The notes under the pieces are model-generated. The model saw only the letters and a list, made by a program, of their open reading frames with translations. It ran no database searches and had not been told where the DNA came from. The position numbers and the translations under genes were made by a program. From Yersinia canariae (GTDB lineage: Bacteria; Pseudomonadota; Gammaproteobacteria; Enterobacterales; Enterobacteriaceae), in the NCBI RefSeq assembly GCF_009831415.1, contig NZ_CP043727.1, forward strand, positions 372,001-436,000: a stretch of DNA of 64,000 bases, written 5' to 3'. The stretch's first letter is position 1. The number at the start of each line of letters is the position of its first letter. Positions 7,962 to 17,017 of the stretch are shown here, piece by piece.

Positions 7962-10900
7962 GCACCACCCAGACCGAACAGCATGATGAACTGCGCAATC
8001 ACACCGGTAAGAGTAAAGGGCTGGCATCGACCACCACGACCCGCACCGAAGACAGTATTAGCCAGACACTGGCGGTCGGATCAATGTTGTCGGCGGGCTC
8101 TATCAATGTCAGTGGCAAAAATATCGCGGTCACCGGCAGTAACGTGGTGGCCGATAACGATATCAATATGCGGGCGCAAGACAATATCACCATCGGCACT
8201 GCGCAACAGAGCGAGAGCGAGTCTCACCTGTTTGAGCAGAAAAAATCTGGCCTGATGAGCACGGGCGGCATTGGTGTCACGATTGGTAGTAATAGCCAAA
8301 AAAACACCGACAAGACGCAGACTCTGAGCAACGTTGGTAGCACGATTGGCAGTTTGGGGGGCAATGTCACTCTTAATGCAGGAAATCAGTTAACTCTTCA
8401 TGGCAGCGAAGTGATCGCCAATAAAGACATCAGCCTGAAAGGGTCAGATGTCGCGATAACTGCCGCGGAAAACAACCTGTCTCAACAGCATACCACCGAG
8501 AGCAAACAGAGTGGCATCACCCTCGCCCTGTCAGGTGCGGTAGGCAGTGCCATCAACAGCGCCGTCACTACCGCCCAGGATGCCAAAAAAGAGACCAATG
8601 GCCGCCTCCAGGCATTGCAGACCACCAAAACTGTGCTTCAGGGCGTTCAGGCGGCCCAAGCAGGGGTGCTTGCCAATGAAACCGGCGACCCCAATGCGGT
8701 GGGGGTGAGCATTTCACTTGGCAGCCAAAAAAGTAAATCAGAAAGTCGTCTTGAGCAGACCACCGCCAGCGGCAGCAACATTGCTGCCGGGAATAATCTT
8801 TCTATCACCGCCACCGGAGACAAGGGGCCGGGCGATATTCGGGTACAGGGCAGCGAGCTGCAAGCGGGAAAAAATCTCAGTCTGGCTGCTAAAAATGATA
8901 TTGCGCTGAACAGTGCCGAAAATAGTGAGAGTCTGCATGGCAGCAATAAAAGTTCGGGCGGCAATATTGGGATAGGTATTGGCTTCGGAAAAGGGGCCGG
9001 TATCAGTATCTTTGCGGGTGTGAATGCCAGTAAAGGCAAAGAGCAAGGCGACAGCCTGACCCATACTGAAACCCAGTTAAAAGCGGGCGATACGGTGAGT
9101 ATCACCAGTGGCCGCGATACATCCTTGAAAGGTACGCAGGTCAGCGGCGAAACAGTGAAAGTGGATGCTGGCCGCAATTTAACCCTGCAAAGTGAGCAAG
9201 ACCGCAACAACTACGACAGCAAACAGACCAGCGTGAGTGCCAGTGGCAGCTTCACCTTCGGCACCATGACCGGCAGCGGGAGTGTCAGTGCCAGTAAGTC
9301 CAAAATTGACTCAGACTATACATCGGTACAGGAGCAGACCGGGTTCTTTGCCGGCAAAGGGGGTTTTGATATCACCGTAGGCGAGCACACTCAGCTCAAC
9401 GGTGCGGTGATTAGCTCGACGGCCACTGCAGATAAAAACAAGTTGGATACTGGCTCGCTCGGCTTCTCGGATCTCGATAATCAGGCCAGTTTTAAAACCT
9501 CGACCAGCAGCATGGGCCTGAGCAGTGGCGGCTTTACCGGCAGCAAGGACTTTATCAGCAATATGGGCGGGGGCGTCCCCATCGTGGGAGGCAATAGTGG
9601 TGATGCCAGTTCGACTACTCATGCTGCGGTTTCGGATGGCACTATCACGGTTCGCGATACCGAGAAACAACAGCAAAATGTCGCTGACCTGAGCCGTGAC
9701 GTCGAACACGCCAACAACGCACTCTCCCCTATCTTCGATAAAGAGAAAGAGCAAAACCGCCTGCGCGAAATCAATTTGATCGGGGAGATAGGCAATCAGG
9801 TTGCCGATATTGCGCGCACGCAGGGTAAGATAGCGGAAGAAAAAGCGCTGAAAGATCCGAAGGCAATTCAGGCAGCAAAAGACGTGCTGGCGGAGAAAGG
9901 CAATCTGACGCCGACGAATAAGCAACTGGTCGAGCAGATACGTAATACAGCGTCAGCCAGTTACGGCACTGGCAGTGATTTACAACGGGCGATCCAGGCC
10001 GCAACAGCAATCACTCAGGGGCTGACCGGCGGTAATATTGGTCAGGCTCTCGCTGGCGGCAGTGCTCCTTATCTGGCCCATGAAATTAGCAAATACCTGC
10101 CCGCCGATCAGAGTCTGGGCGCTAATCTGATGGCGCATGCGGTGTTGGGTGCGGTGGTGGGCCACTTTAATGGCAATGCGACAGTCGGTGCCGTCTCAGC
10201 CTTCACGGCAGAAGCCGCCGCACCCGCAATCATCAAGGCCATGGGCTGGGATAAAGACAGTCTCACCGAAAAACAGAAACAAACCGTCAGTGCGCTGGCG
10301 ACACTGGCCGCCGGGTTGGCGGGTGGGTTAGTTGGTGACAGCAGCAGTAGCGCAGTGGCCGGAGCGCAGGCTGGCAAGAATGCGGTGGAGAATAACTCGC
10401 TCAGTGGGGATCAATCACGTGAATCACTAAAGCAGAGTGCGGAATGGTGGAAAGCACAGGTCAGGGATAAGCTGGGTGAAAACCTCGCATCCCAGCTTGT
10501 TAATGGTCTGATTAATGCTGGAAGTGAAGCTGGTGATGCCGTCATGTTAGGTGGTGATACGGCATTCGATCTGACCGCAGCGCTGGCTGCCTGTGCAACC
10601 GGAGACAGTTACTGTGATCAGGCTCAAAGTGATTTAGCGAAAAAAGATTCGGGGGCTGCAGCCATACTGACTGCCATCATTAATGGCGATGCATGGGAGG
10701 GAATAAAATCCACGACCATCAAAGCAGCTAATGGCGACCAGAGGGCTCTAGAGAATGTTGCAGGGGTATTATCAGGGGCTTTAGTTTCAGCGAAAGTGCT
10801 AGCATCAGGAGGGAACGGGCTAACAATTGATCAAGCAATGGCTAAAGGGATTATTCCTAGCCGCCCAGCGGAAAGCGCATTCAGTGGTGCAAGACTGAAC

Positions 10901-11182
10901 ATGCAGCTAACTGCTGAACAGGCTGCGGGAGCCAAAGCGCCAACAAAAATTACTAGTTACTCTCAACATGCATTAGAGCAAATTGCTGGTAGAGATGGAG
11001 GCATAGGGATAAGTCCTATAGCGCTGGATAGTGCTTGGTCGAACCCTCTAAAGATTGAATATGTACCATCAAAATATGGCCCTACATTTCGATATACAGG
11101 AAATGATGCAGTTATCGTTATCAATGCTGAAGGTAAAGTAGTTACTGGATGGGCGAAATCATCATATGGGGTAGCAAAATGA
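7961..11182 (+). CDS. Second, start-less CdiA (orphan body plus toxin tail)
   Basis: About 1,073 codons homologous to the main CdiA from its mid-body TQTEQHDE segment onward. The frame opens only 21 bases before the homology, so there is no signal peptide, TPS domain or ribosome site. It has haemagglutinin repeats, the pre-toxin region and VENN at 10385-10396. A roughly 260-residue tail ends with ITSYSQHALEQIAGRDGG and PTFRYTGNDAVIVIN. The tail resembles small His/Arg-containing RNase-like toxin domains (DUF4258/BECR-like), but I cannot assign it firmly. It overlaps the immunity gene by 4 bases. Long near-identity to the main cdiA makes it a ready recombination donor. An internal ATG at 8084 exists, but nothing suggests it is used. 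Confidence 0.75.
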   Translation, partial: GTTQTEQHDELRNHTGKSKGLASTTTTRTEDSISQTLAVGSMLSAGSINVSGKNIAVTGSNVVADNDINMRAQDNITIGTAQQSESESHLFEQKKSGLMSTGGIGVTIGSNSQKNTDKTQTLSNVGSTIGSLGGNVTLNAGNQLTLHGSEVIANKDISLKGSDVAITAAENNLSQQHTTESKQSGITLALSGAVGSAINSAVTTAQDAKKETNGRLQALQTTKTVLQGVQAAQAGVLANETGDPNAVGVSISLGSQKSKSESRLEQTTASGSNIAAGNNLSITATGDKGPGDIRVQGSELQAGKNLSLAAKNDIALNSAENSESLHGSNKSSGGNIGIGIGFGKGAGISIFAGVNASKGKEQGDSLTHTETQLKAGDTVSITSGRDTSLKGTQVSGETVKVDAGRNLTLQSEQDRNNYDSKQTSVSASGSFTFGTMTGSGSVSASKSKIDSDYTSVQEQTGFFAGKGGFDITVGEHTQLNGAVISSTATADKNKLDTGSLGFSDLDNQASFKTSTSSMGLSSGGFTGSKDFISNMGGGVPIVGGNSGDASSTTHAAVSDGTITVRDTEKQQQNVADLSRDVEHANNALSPIFDKEKEQNRLREINLIGEIGNQVADIARTQGKIAEEKALKDPKAIQAAKDVLAEKGNLTPTNKQLVEQIRNTASASYGTGSDLQRAIQAATAITQGLTGGNIGQALAGGSAPYLAHEISKYLPADQSLGANLMAHAVLGAVVGHFNGNATVGAVSAFTAEAAAPAIIKAMGWDKDSLTEKQKQTVSALATLAAGLAGGLVGDSSSSAVAGAQAGKNAVENNSLSGDQSRESLKQSAEWWKAQVRDKLGENLASQLVNGLINAGSEAGDAVMLGGDTAFDLTAALAACATGDSYCDQAQSDLAKKDSGAAAILTAIINGDAWEGIKSTTIKAANGDQRALENVAGVLSGALVSAKVLASGGNGLTIDQAMAKGIIPSRPAESAFSGARLNMQLTAEQAAGAKAPTKITSYSQHALEQIAGRDGGIGISPIALDSAWSNPLKIEYVPSKYGPTFRYTGNDAVIVINAEGKVVTGWAKSSYGVAK

Positions 11183-11421
11183 ATAGTATTTTAACTCTGA
11201 GCCATCAACAAATAATCGCCACTCTATGCGGTACAGATAACTCAGTGATTGTATCAAAAATAATTGATAACCGTCTCACGCCAAATGAAATTGAAGAACT
11301 ATGTGGATTGATCTCTAATGAATTCATGCTAAATGGTATAACTGAAGACTTTGAACCAACTGAGTATGGTAAAGAGCTTGAAGAACTTCTAGATGTAGTA
11401 AATCGAATGAGATTAAAGTAG
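11179..11421 (+). CDS. CDI immunity protein of the second CdiA
   Basis: An 80-residue protein starting at ATG 11179, with an ATGA overlap with the CdiA stop. The overlap implies translational coupling and identifies it as the cognate immunity gene. It is mostly helical and acidic by composition, with no membrane segment. Its stop is followed at once by the sequence of the next VENN junction. I do not recognise the family. Confidence 0.7.
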   Translation: MNSILTLSHQQIIATLCGTDNSVIVSKIIDNRLTPNEIEELCGLISNEFMLNGITEDFEPTEYGKELEELLDVVNRMRLK

Positions 11422-11423
11422 CA

Positions 11424-12167
11424 AAAAATGCGGTGGAGAATAACTCGCTGTCTGGTGATCATGGCCGTGAGTCGATGAAACAGGCTGCTGAATCCCTGAA
11501 AAATCAAATTAGGGATAAACTGGGTGAAGGCACAACATCTGCTATCGCAAACGCTATTATCACAGCTCTTGCTGATACTGGTGATACGGCACTGGGTGGC
11601 GGCGACTATGCGCTTGATTATGTGATGGCGCTGGCGTCCTGTGCTATCGGGGACAGTTATTGCACTCAGGCATTAAACGATCTGGCGGGTAAAAATCAGG
11701 CGGCGGCAGATACCGTAAAAGCACTGATGCAGAGTGAAACCTGGTCAGCCATCGCAGAGTCAGCCAAAAAGGCATACGATGGGGATCAGATGGCGCTGGA
11801 AGCCACTGGTGGGATGCTAGCAGGTCTTTTCCTGCCAGGTAAGAAAATGTCGCATGTTCCAAATACCGGGGCTGTGGGGAATATGGCTGAGTTCTTTAAA
11901 AAAACTGGTTTTGGTAGTGAAATTAAAGATATATCTAAAAAAACTAGTAAGCTATATCAGGGGCAAAGCGTTTACCTAGCAAATAAACCTGTAGGTGATT
12001 ATATTCAGAAAGGTGATCAATTCTATTTAGATGCCAAACATAAAGACCATATCGAAGTTTTTGATAGTACAGGGACAAAGGTAAGGGCGGTCCTTAATCT
12101 TGACGGTTCCTTTAATGACGCAAAAACCAAGGCCGCTAAAGCTGAAGGTAGAAGGTTGCCAAAATGA
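11424..12167 (+). pseudogene. Orphan CdiA-CT module, colicin-E3-like rRNase candidate
   Basis: Homology to CdiA restarts exactly after the preceding immunity stop, at KNAVENNSL (VENN 11433-11444). About 240 codons run without interruption. The pre-toxin repeats the pattern seen in the second CdiA (DTALGGGDYALD, CAIGDSYC). The tail, with GDQFYLDAKHKDHIEVFD and RAVLNLDGS, fits the colicin E3-type cytotoxic domain that cuts 16S rRNA. The assignment is from motif memory. No start codon other than the VENN GTG is available, so it is a displaced module rather than an expressed gene. Its immunity gene overlaps by 4 bases. Confidence 0.62.
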
Positions 12168-12529
12168 TAGATATTAGTATGTTAGATAAATTTAAAGATG
12201 CTTACTTGGAGCTGTTAAAGCAGCGGTCGGGTAAAGAGCTTGATATGGATGACCTTTATTTGGAGAAGGATTATTCAATAGTAGATAGCATCCAAGGAAG
12301 CATAAGAAATCTTAATTTAACAATCGAGTTGTTTTTTAATGCGCAAGAAAATGATGATGAATTAGCAATGCAAGCAGCTTTGCTACGTATATCAGCTTTT
12401 TTATCTGGGATATATGGGGTTTTTTATCAGACGACCGAGGATATTGATCGTTTTTTCAAGCTTCCCGATGAGATATCTTTCCCGGAAGATTATAAAATCC
12501 CTGAGCATTACAACTATCCTATTAAATAG
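12164..12529 (+). CDS. Immunity protein of the E3-like module
   Basis: A 121-residue acidic protein whose ATG overlaps the toxin stop by 4 bases (ATGATAG). It is helical, with a hydrophobic segment in the middle (LRISAFLSGIYGVFYQ) and no signal peptide. I do not recognise the family, but position and coupling make it the cognate immunity gene. A strong terminator hairpin follows directly, so the orphan pair ends a transcription unit. Confidence 0.68.
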   Translation: MIDISMLDKFKDAYLELLKQRSGKELDMDDLYLEKDYSIVDSIQGSIRNLNLTIELFFNAQENDDELAMQAALLRISAFLSGIYGVFYQTTEDIDRFFKLPDEISFPEDYKIPEHYNYPIK

Positions 12530-12532
12530 AAC

Positions 12533-12567
12533 AAATACCCTCCGGCTATGCCGGAGGGTATTTGTTT
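12533..12567 (+). terminator. Strong hairpin terminator
   Basis: A perfect 14-bp inverted repeat (12533-12546 with 12550-12563) with a TAT loop, followed by TTTG and TTTT. It sits 4 bases after the immunity stop codon. The stem has A-runs on one side and T-runs on the other, so it could work in both directions. Confidence 0.85.
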
Positions 12568-12577
12568 TGCCTGTTTG

Positions 12578-12661
12578 TCAGATATTAATATCCAGTTCAA
12601 TAACTATTCTACCGCGCTCAACGGTGATAATTGCCTGCTTGCCGAACCGATCCTTCCCCAT
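12578..12661 (-). pseudogene. SymE-like toxin C-terminal remnant
   Basis: On the minus strand a 27-codon frame reads GKQAIITVERGRIVIELDI. This resembles the end of SymE-family type I toxins (a V-x-V-x-x-G-x-I/L-V-I pattern). It has no upstream part and sits between the terminator and the third cdiA fragment. I read it as a scrap from an earlier insertion; the family call is tentative. Confidence 0.35.
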
Positions 12662-12712
12662 CTAAGCTCTAAATTGCATTAGTCTCGACTTGATCTGTAA
12701 GCGGTGAGTCAG

Positions 12713-13686
12713 TAGCGTCAGCCAGTTACGGCACTGGCAGTGATTTACAACGGGCGATCCAAGCTGCAACAGCAATCACTCAGGGGCTGACCGGCGGTAA
12801 TATTGATCAAGCTCTCGCTGGTGGCAGCGCCCCTTATCTGGCCCATGAAATTAGCAGATACCTGCCCGCCGATCAGAGCTTGGGCGCTAATCTGATGGCG
12901 CATGCGGTGTTAGGTGCGGTGGTGGGGCACTTCAGCGGTAATGCGACAGTCGGTGCCATCTCTGCCTTCACGGCAGAAGCCGTCGCACCCGCAATCATCA
13001 AGGCGATGGGCTGGGATAAAGACAGTCTCACCGAAAAACAGAAACAAACCGTCAGTGCGCTGGCGACATTGGCCGCAGGGTTGGCGGGTGGATTGGTAGG
13101 TGATAGCAGCAGTAGCGCAGTGGCTGGTGCGCAGGCTGGGAAGAATGCGGTGGAGAATAATGCCCTTGGTGATCTTATTCCTCCGCGTGTGCAGCAGGAT
13201 GCGTCTTTGGCTTTTGATCTCGGCGGTAAAGGGGTCACTAACGATAAAATTATCAAAGCGGTAGACAAATCACATATCGGCCCGTCAGTAGGGGATTCAG
13301 CAAAAATTCATGGCGATTTAAAAGGTCAGGTCGCTGGAGGTTATGTCGCAGGGGGGTATCTGGAAGGTGTGCTTTCAGAGGATAAATTTGCAATTAATGG
13401 TGGGATTACGAAGGTGTTAGGCTGGCGTGCAGATGCGTCTGCCGGTCTGGCTTTTGGACCTTACCCGATTTAAGGTTTCAACCCTACCTATGATTATTCC
13501 GGTGCTATATCGGCAGGTGTTTTTTCAGTTGAAGGGTGTGTTGGTAAAGACGGCATTGGTGGCTCTTTCAGAGTTGGTGGAGGAATTGGTGCGAGTATCC
13601 GACAAAGTGAAAACAGTAACAATCAGCCAGAGCTTAACGGCTCTGGCAGTACCGAACTAATTTCCTGGCCTATCAAAAAGGACTAA
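12713..13686 (+). pseudogene. Third cdiA fragment with toxin tail interrupted by a stop codon
   Basis: From about 12713 the DNA is nearly identical to 9952-10390 of the second cdiA. It passes VENN at 13150-13161 and enters a Gly-rich tail. The frame meets TAA at 13471-13473 after LAFGPYPI. It then stays open in the same frame for 70 more codons to a stop at 13684, five bases before the immunity gene. The codon context (ATT TAA GGT) suggests a single CAA to TAA change. The glycine-rich tail (GGYVAGGYLEG ... SFRVGGGIGAS) and a membrane immunity protein suggest a membrane-active toxin. No start codon or delivery domain is present. Confidence 0.7.
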
Positions 13687-13690
13687 CCAA

Positions 13691-14146
13691 ATGATTTATG
13701 TGTTGTTAGGTATTGCACTTTCCGCTTTTGCGGTCGGAACGGTCATGTTTTATCGGTTTAGTAAAGCGACAGGAAGAGGTGTTCAGTCACCTTTTACCCC
13801 GATGTATTTTTTTGATGCGCTCTTTTTTGGGCTAAGCAGTAAACGTGACATGAATATTGCTGCATGTTCTTTTATGGTCTTTTTACTGAGTATGTGGGGG
13901 CTCACTTATTTAAAATTACGGACCAATTTTTGGGGCAGCCCTGAGAGTTATTTTGGTTTAGGGATTGCTGGGATTTTCTTTCTGATAATGCATTGTCGCT
14001 ATGGTGCAAAGGATGTTGTTATCAAAAATGATGGCCTTGCACCAATGCGGGAATTAACCAATATCCGCCGGTCTGGTCTCACCAGCCCATTTTTATGGTT
14101 AAGTCGGGCCGGGTACCTCGGATGTTTAATTGGCATGATACGCTGA
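13691..14146 (+). CDS. Membrane-type CDI immunity protein
   Basis: A 151-residue protein with an N-terminal hydrophobic helix (ALSAFAVGTVMFYRF) and at least two further membrane segments (ACSFMVFLLSMWGL and GIAGIFFLIM). It sits 4 bases after the end of the interrupted toxin tail. Immunity proteins to pore-forming or membrane-targeting CDI toxins are usually polytopic membrane proteins, so its shape predicts the toxin's target. The gene itself appears intact although its toxin partner is broken. Confidence 0.68.
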   Translation: MIYVLLGIALSAFAVGTVMFYRFSKATGRGVQSPFTPMYFFDALFFGLSSKRDMNIAACSFMVFLLSMWGLTYLKLRTNFWGSPESYFGLGIAGIFFLIMHCRYGAKDVVIKNDGLAPMRELTNIRRSGLTSPFLWLSRAGYLGCLIGMIR

Positions 14147-14167
14147 AGCAGGTTACTGAAATCTGCG

Positions 14168-14341
14168 ATTCCGGTGGAGAATAACTATCTGAGTTCAAAA
14201 GATGTACTAAACCTGCACAAAGAGCTGGAAGAAGCCGAAAAAAATGGCGCTGATAAACAGGGTATCTACGAGAAATACGCCGAAGTCAGCAAGAAAAACC
14301 GCGAAGAGGCGGTAGCTGAAAACTGGGCTCTGTCGCATTAG
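14168..14341 (+). pseudogene. Orphan VENN pre-toxin fragment
   Basis: The frame reads PVENNYLSSKDVLNLHKEL, then a charged helical segment (EKYAEVSKKNREEAVAEN), and ends in TAG at 14339. VENN lies at 14174-14185. The segment resembles the first helices after VENN in many CdiA tails. It is cut by the inverted-repeat end of an IS6-type remnant, so no toxin domain remains. Confidence 0.55.
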
Positions 14342-14735
14342 CGTAGAGAAGTTAGCAAAAGTGGCGCTGCCGGTTTTTTAGGCAGCCAACAGATAGAATT
14401 GTTCCGCCTGGGATAAACCCTCGCCGTCGGGATGCTGAAGCGGCCCTTTACGTATCATCTGTACACACAATGCCAGCCAATATCGTTTGTGCCCGGCGAA
14501 ATGATTTGAATCCCAACATCGGTCGTATCCGGCGTTTGATATTGCGGTGATCCTGTTCGACAAGATTATTCAGATACTTACTCTGCCTGATAGTGATGGT
14601 TTCTTCATCGGGTTTGTCGGCGTTGAGCGTGGCCAAAGCCGCTGTGTTGGCTCCACTTTTATCGAGAGTCACGATCTCTGGCTCACCGTGTTGACGAATA
14701 CGGTAAATTTTTGATATGACAGGTTGTGTCAACGA
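14326..14735 (-). mobile_element. IS6-family element remnant with frameshifted transposase
   Basis: On the minus strand EPEIVTLDKSGANTAALATL, YLNNLVEQDHRNIKRRIRPM and FRRAQTILAGI are in one frame. The true C-terminus (MIRKGPLQHPDGEGLSQAEQ, ending LLAA at 14378) is in another. A frameshift near 14463 therefore inactivates the gene. The element's left terminal repeat, GGCTCTGTCGCATT, is visible near 14326. The N-terminal half is missing. It truncates the VENN fragment to its left. Confidence 0.8.
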
Positions 14736-14824
14736 CTATTATTAGATAGATATACTTAAGTAACGAATTGAATTTAAATGATTAATTTTTATGGTTATTT
14801 TTTTATCCCTCGACGTAACCTGTC

Positions 14825-14859
14825 TTGACCTTCCCGGATAATTCAGTTTTTACTGAATT
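14825..14859 (+). promoter_or_regulatory. Promoter and palindromic operator of the WYL regulator
   Basis: TTGACC (14825-14830) with TTTACT (14849-14854) 18 bases on looks like a sigma-70 promoter. A perfect 8-bp palindrome with a TTTT spacer, AATTCAGT and ACTGAATT (14840-14859), covers the -10 side. It lies 15 bases before the start codon of the WYL regulator. That position suits autorepression by the regulator. Confidence 0.5.
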
Positions 14860-14874
14860 GGGCAGGTTATTGGC

Positions 14875-15807
14875 ATGGATCGACACGACAAGTTGGGGTA
14901 TCGCCTTGGTGTGGTGCTGACTCGTCTCAATAATGGTGAGTGCCTCTCTTTGGCAGAATTGTCGGCAGAATTTAATGTATCCGAGCGTACCTTGTATCGG
15001 GATATGCATGAGCGTTTGGCATACCTACATCTTGAAAGAAAAGGTAAAAACTATTATCTGGCTCGAGGGGCATTGGGGCAGCGCAGTAATACTGATTTAC
15101 GGCGTTTCACCCATATTCTTGGGATAAATGGGCTATTCCCGCGCTGGGATGATCCACTATTAACGTTACTGCTGGGAGCGACAGATAATAATCCTTTTCT
15201 GATTAAGCCGCGTGCCTTTGAAAATTGCGCTGTCTTTCTTTCCACGCTAAATACACTGGCTGAGGCGACCCAGCAGTCTAAAGCCGTTTCTTTTACGTAT
15301 AGTGACAAGAAATATTGTGACGTTGAGCCGTATCGTTTAGTGAGCGATCGGGGAATTTGGTATCTGGCTGGTGTGGACAATCATCTCCTCAAGAGTTTCG
15401 TGGTATCGGGTATTAGCGGATTGTTGGTCAGTCAGGTGGTGTTTACCTCTCAGTCGAATATTCATGCCCGTATTGAGGAGGCTGACAGTATCTGGTACGG
15501 CGAAGAACATTTCGAGGTATTACTCTCTGTATCGCCACAGGTAGCACATCACTTTCGCCGTCGAGCCCTTTACCCACAGCAAGAAATAATCCATACATCC
15601 CCGGATGGGAGGATGTTGTTGATTTCTCAGGTCCACCATTTGAACCAAATTATCCCATTAATTAAATACTGGCTACCGCATGTTGAAGTGATACAACCTG
15701 CTTCAGTGCGACAACGTATATTAAGTGATATCCGAGAGGCCCTTAATGGGGCAAATCAAGCGGATAATTGCATCGATTTTAAACAAGGGCGTGATAGTGA
15801 TAAATAA
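14875..15807 (+). CDS. WYL-domain transcriptional regulator
   Basis: A 310-residue DeoR/HTH_11-type regulator. The N-terminus has a winged helix-turn-helix ([22 protein letters not shown], residues about 24-45). The middle has the WYL domain with the diagnostic GIWYLAGVD at about residue 160. A WCX-type C-terminal domain follows. WYL proteins often sense ligands or nucleic acid and control stress, defence or mobile-element genes. The gene stands alone between the IS6 remnant and the decayed integrase. A palindromic operator overlaps its promoter. Its targets are not visible here. Confidence 0.88.
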   Translation: MDRHDKLGYRLGVVLTRLNNGECLSLAELSAEFNVSERTLYRDMHERLAYLHLERKGKNYYLARGALGQRSNTDLRRFTHILGINGLFPRWDDPLLTLLLGATDNNPFLIKPRAFENCAVFLSTLNTLAEATQQSKAVSFTYSDKKYCDVEPYRLVSDRGIWYLAGVDNHLLKSFVVSGISGLLVSQVVFTSQSNIHARIEEADSIWYGEEHFEVLLSVSPQVAHHFRRRALYPQQEIIHTSPDGRMLLISQVHHLNQIIPLIKYWLPHVEVIQPASVRQRILSDIREALNGANQADNCIDFKQGRDSDK

Positions 15808-15910
15808 TATTGAGAATGCTTATGAATCAGAGGTGATAAGGCTCATTAGTGATACTTTCGGTGCTTACATGAAGGGGTCCGCTTGGAAAAAGGAAATTAT
15901 CCTACGTTAA
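15797..15910 (+). CDS. Possible small gene coupled to the WYL regulator
   Basis: A 37-codon frame from GTG 15797 overlaps the end of the WYL gene by 11 bases and encodes a charged peptide ([20 protein letters not shown]). The overlap suggests translational coupling. It could equally be the stump of a longer gene cut at about 15910, since the sequence after it is featureless. I do not recognise it. Confidence 0.25.
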   Translation: MINNIENAYESEVIRLISDTFGAYMKGSAWKKEIILR

Positions 15911-16110
15911 GCCTGTTTTTAAGCAGGCATGACAGGCAGCTTTGAGCTCACAGCGAACGTTCTAAGTTTTCTGCAGCAGATTGAGATTTTGCTAAGGTAG
16001 TCGCAGATTAACTAAACGGGAGCAGGCCACCTGACGCGGTGGACATAGTTCATCTGACGCTCTGGTTCAACACCGTTTTTCAGGATTAAGCTGCGCGTAT
16101 CCGACGCTAG
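15911..16110. other. Non-coding stretch without recognisable gene
   Basis: About 200 bases hold a weak GCCTG/CAGGC hairpin at 15911-15928 and no supportable reading frame. It ends in the terminator at 16111. It may be rearrangement debris. Confidence 0.4.
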
Positions 16111-16139
16111 AAAAACCGGCCAGTTTGGCCGGTTTTTTT
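16111..16139 (+). terminator. Rho-independent terminator
   Basis: AAAAACCGGCCA (16111-16122) pairs perfectly with TGGCCGGTTTTT (16126-16137) around a GTT loop, with further T after it. This is a 12-bp stem with A and T flanks, so it may be bidirectional. The gene it originally served is no longer recognisable. Confidence 0.8.
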
Positions 16140-16237
16140 ATTAACCTCAAAGATAAAATGGTTAAGTGTAAGTATCAGTCGAATAAAGTTGCTGCCTGAC
16201 GCGTTTATGCTTCATCTGTTTAATGGAGAATCCCGTT

Positions 16238-16468
16238 ATGACGCGCGCTTTATCTTTTCTGATTACTTGGTTGCTGCTGAGTCCTTTATCCTGCGCAGCC
16301 TCGCTTTACACAATTTCAACACCGGGCACCGTGATAGGGCTTTCATAGCGCGCGTTTGGCGACATTTCGCGTGCGAAACTAACGGGTGTGACCGGCGAGG
16401 TAGCGCTGAATCCGACGAATGAAATGGATAATCATATTATAAAGGTCAGTATTCCGGTCTCCACGCTT
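16238..16468 (+). pseudogene. YceI-family protein, frameshifted and truncated
   Basis: ATG 16238, with GGAG upstream, starts a good signal peptide (ALSFLITWLLLSPLSCAASL) and YTISTPGTVIGLS, the usual start of periplasmic lipocalin-like YceI proteins. The frame stops at 16346. Homology continues in another frame as FGDISRAKLTGVTGEVALNP to about 16468, where the broken integrase begins. The gene has one frameshift and has lost its C-terminal two thirds. Confidence 0.6.
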
Positions 16469-17017
16469 ATCTGAACAGGGCTTTAAGCAGGGCGATGACC
16501 CGGTTATTGGTGGCAGGCTGACAGGTTTCACAGAGTGATGACTGAAGATGGGTGACGTGACGGGGCGTGATTTCATTGAGCAGCAGATTCCCCATCACAG
16601 GGGTAATATGGTCACGAAAACGCTGTTCATCCTTGTTCCAGCTTTTTTATGTAACTTCGCCCACGGAAGGTAATACTGGTTAAACGCTTCTGTGAGCGTG
16701 GGAATGGCGCGACATTTGTCCCGTTCGTGGCGAGGATCGGTTCCTGTGGCAATTTGGCGCTTCATCTCAGTGGCAATCCTTCGCGCAGTACTGACATCAA
16801 TCTCCGGCCAGTGACCAATACTGATGGCGCGCTTGCGTCCTTGCCAGAGATAACGTAGCAGAAATTTCTTTTTGCCTTCTCCTTTTCCAATCAGGCATTT
16901 TAGGCCGCTTATCTCGGTATCACTGTATTCAGCTTCTCGTGACGGCGCATCGGATGGATTGGGTGGCAAACTCTCTATGAGCCGGTGAGTAAATTTAAAA
17001 CGACGGGGTACAGGCAT
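16466..17017 (-). pseudogene. P4-type tyrosine integrase remnant
   Basis: Read leftward, ATG 17017 starts an N-terminal arm-binding domain typical of island integrases (FTHRLIESLPPNP, YSDTEISGLKCLIGKGEGKK, ISIGHWPEIDVSTARRIA). The frame is lost near 16640 (KLHKKAGT against KSWNKDEQRF in another frame). The core-binding part (ITPRHVTHLQ ... NNRVIALLKALF) then ends at 16466 without any catalytic Arg/His/Tyr domain. It lies just outside the tRNA-Phe repeat, where an island integrase is expected. It probably belonged to a separate element in the same attachment site. Confidence 0.75.

Noticed and set aside
8084..8086. ATG 8084 as a genuine start of the second CdiA
   Set aside because: The homology to the main CdiA continues upstream of this ATG to 7961, there is no ribosome site, and a protein starting here would lack any export signal.
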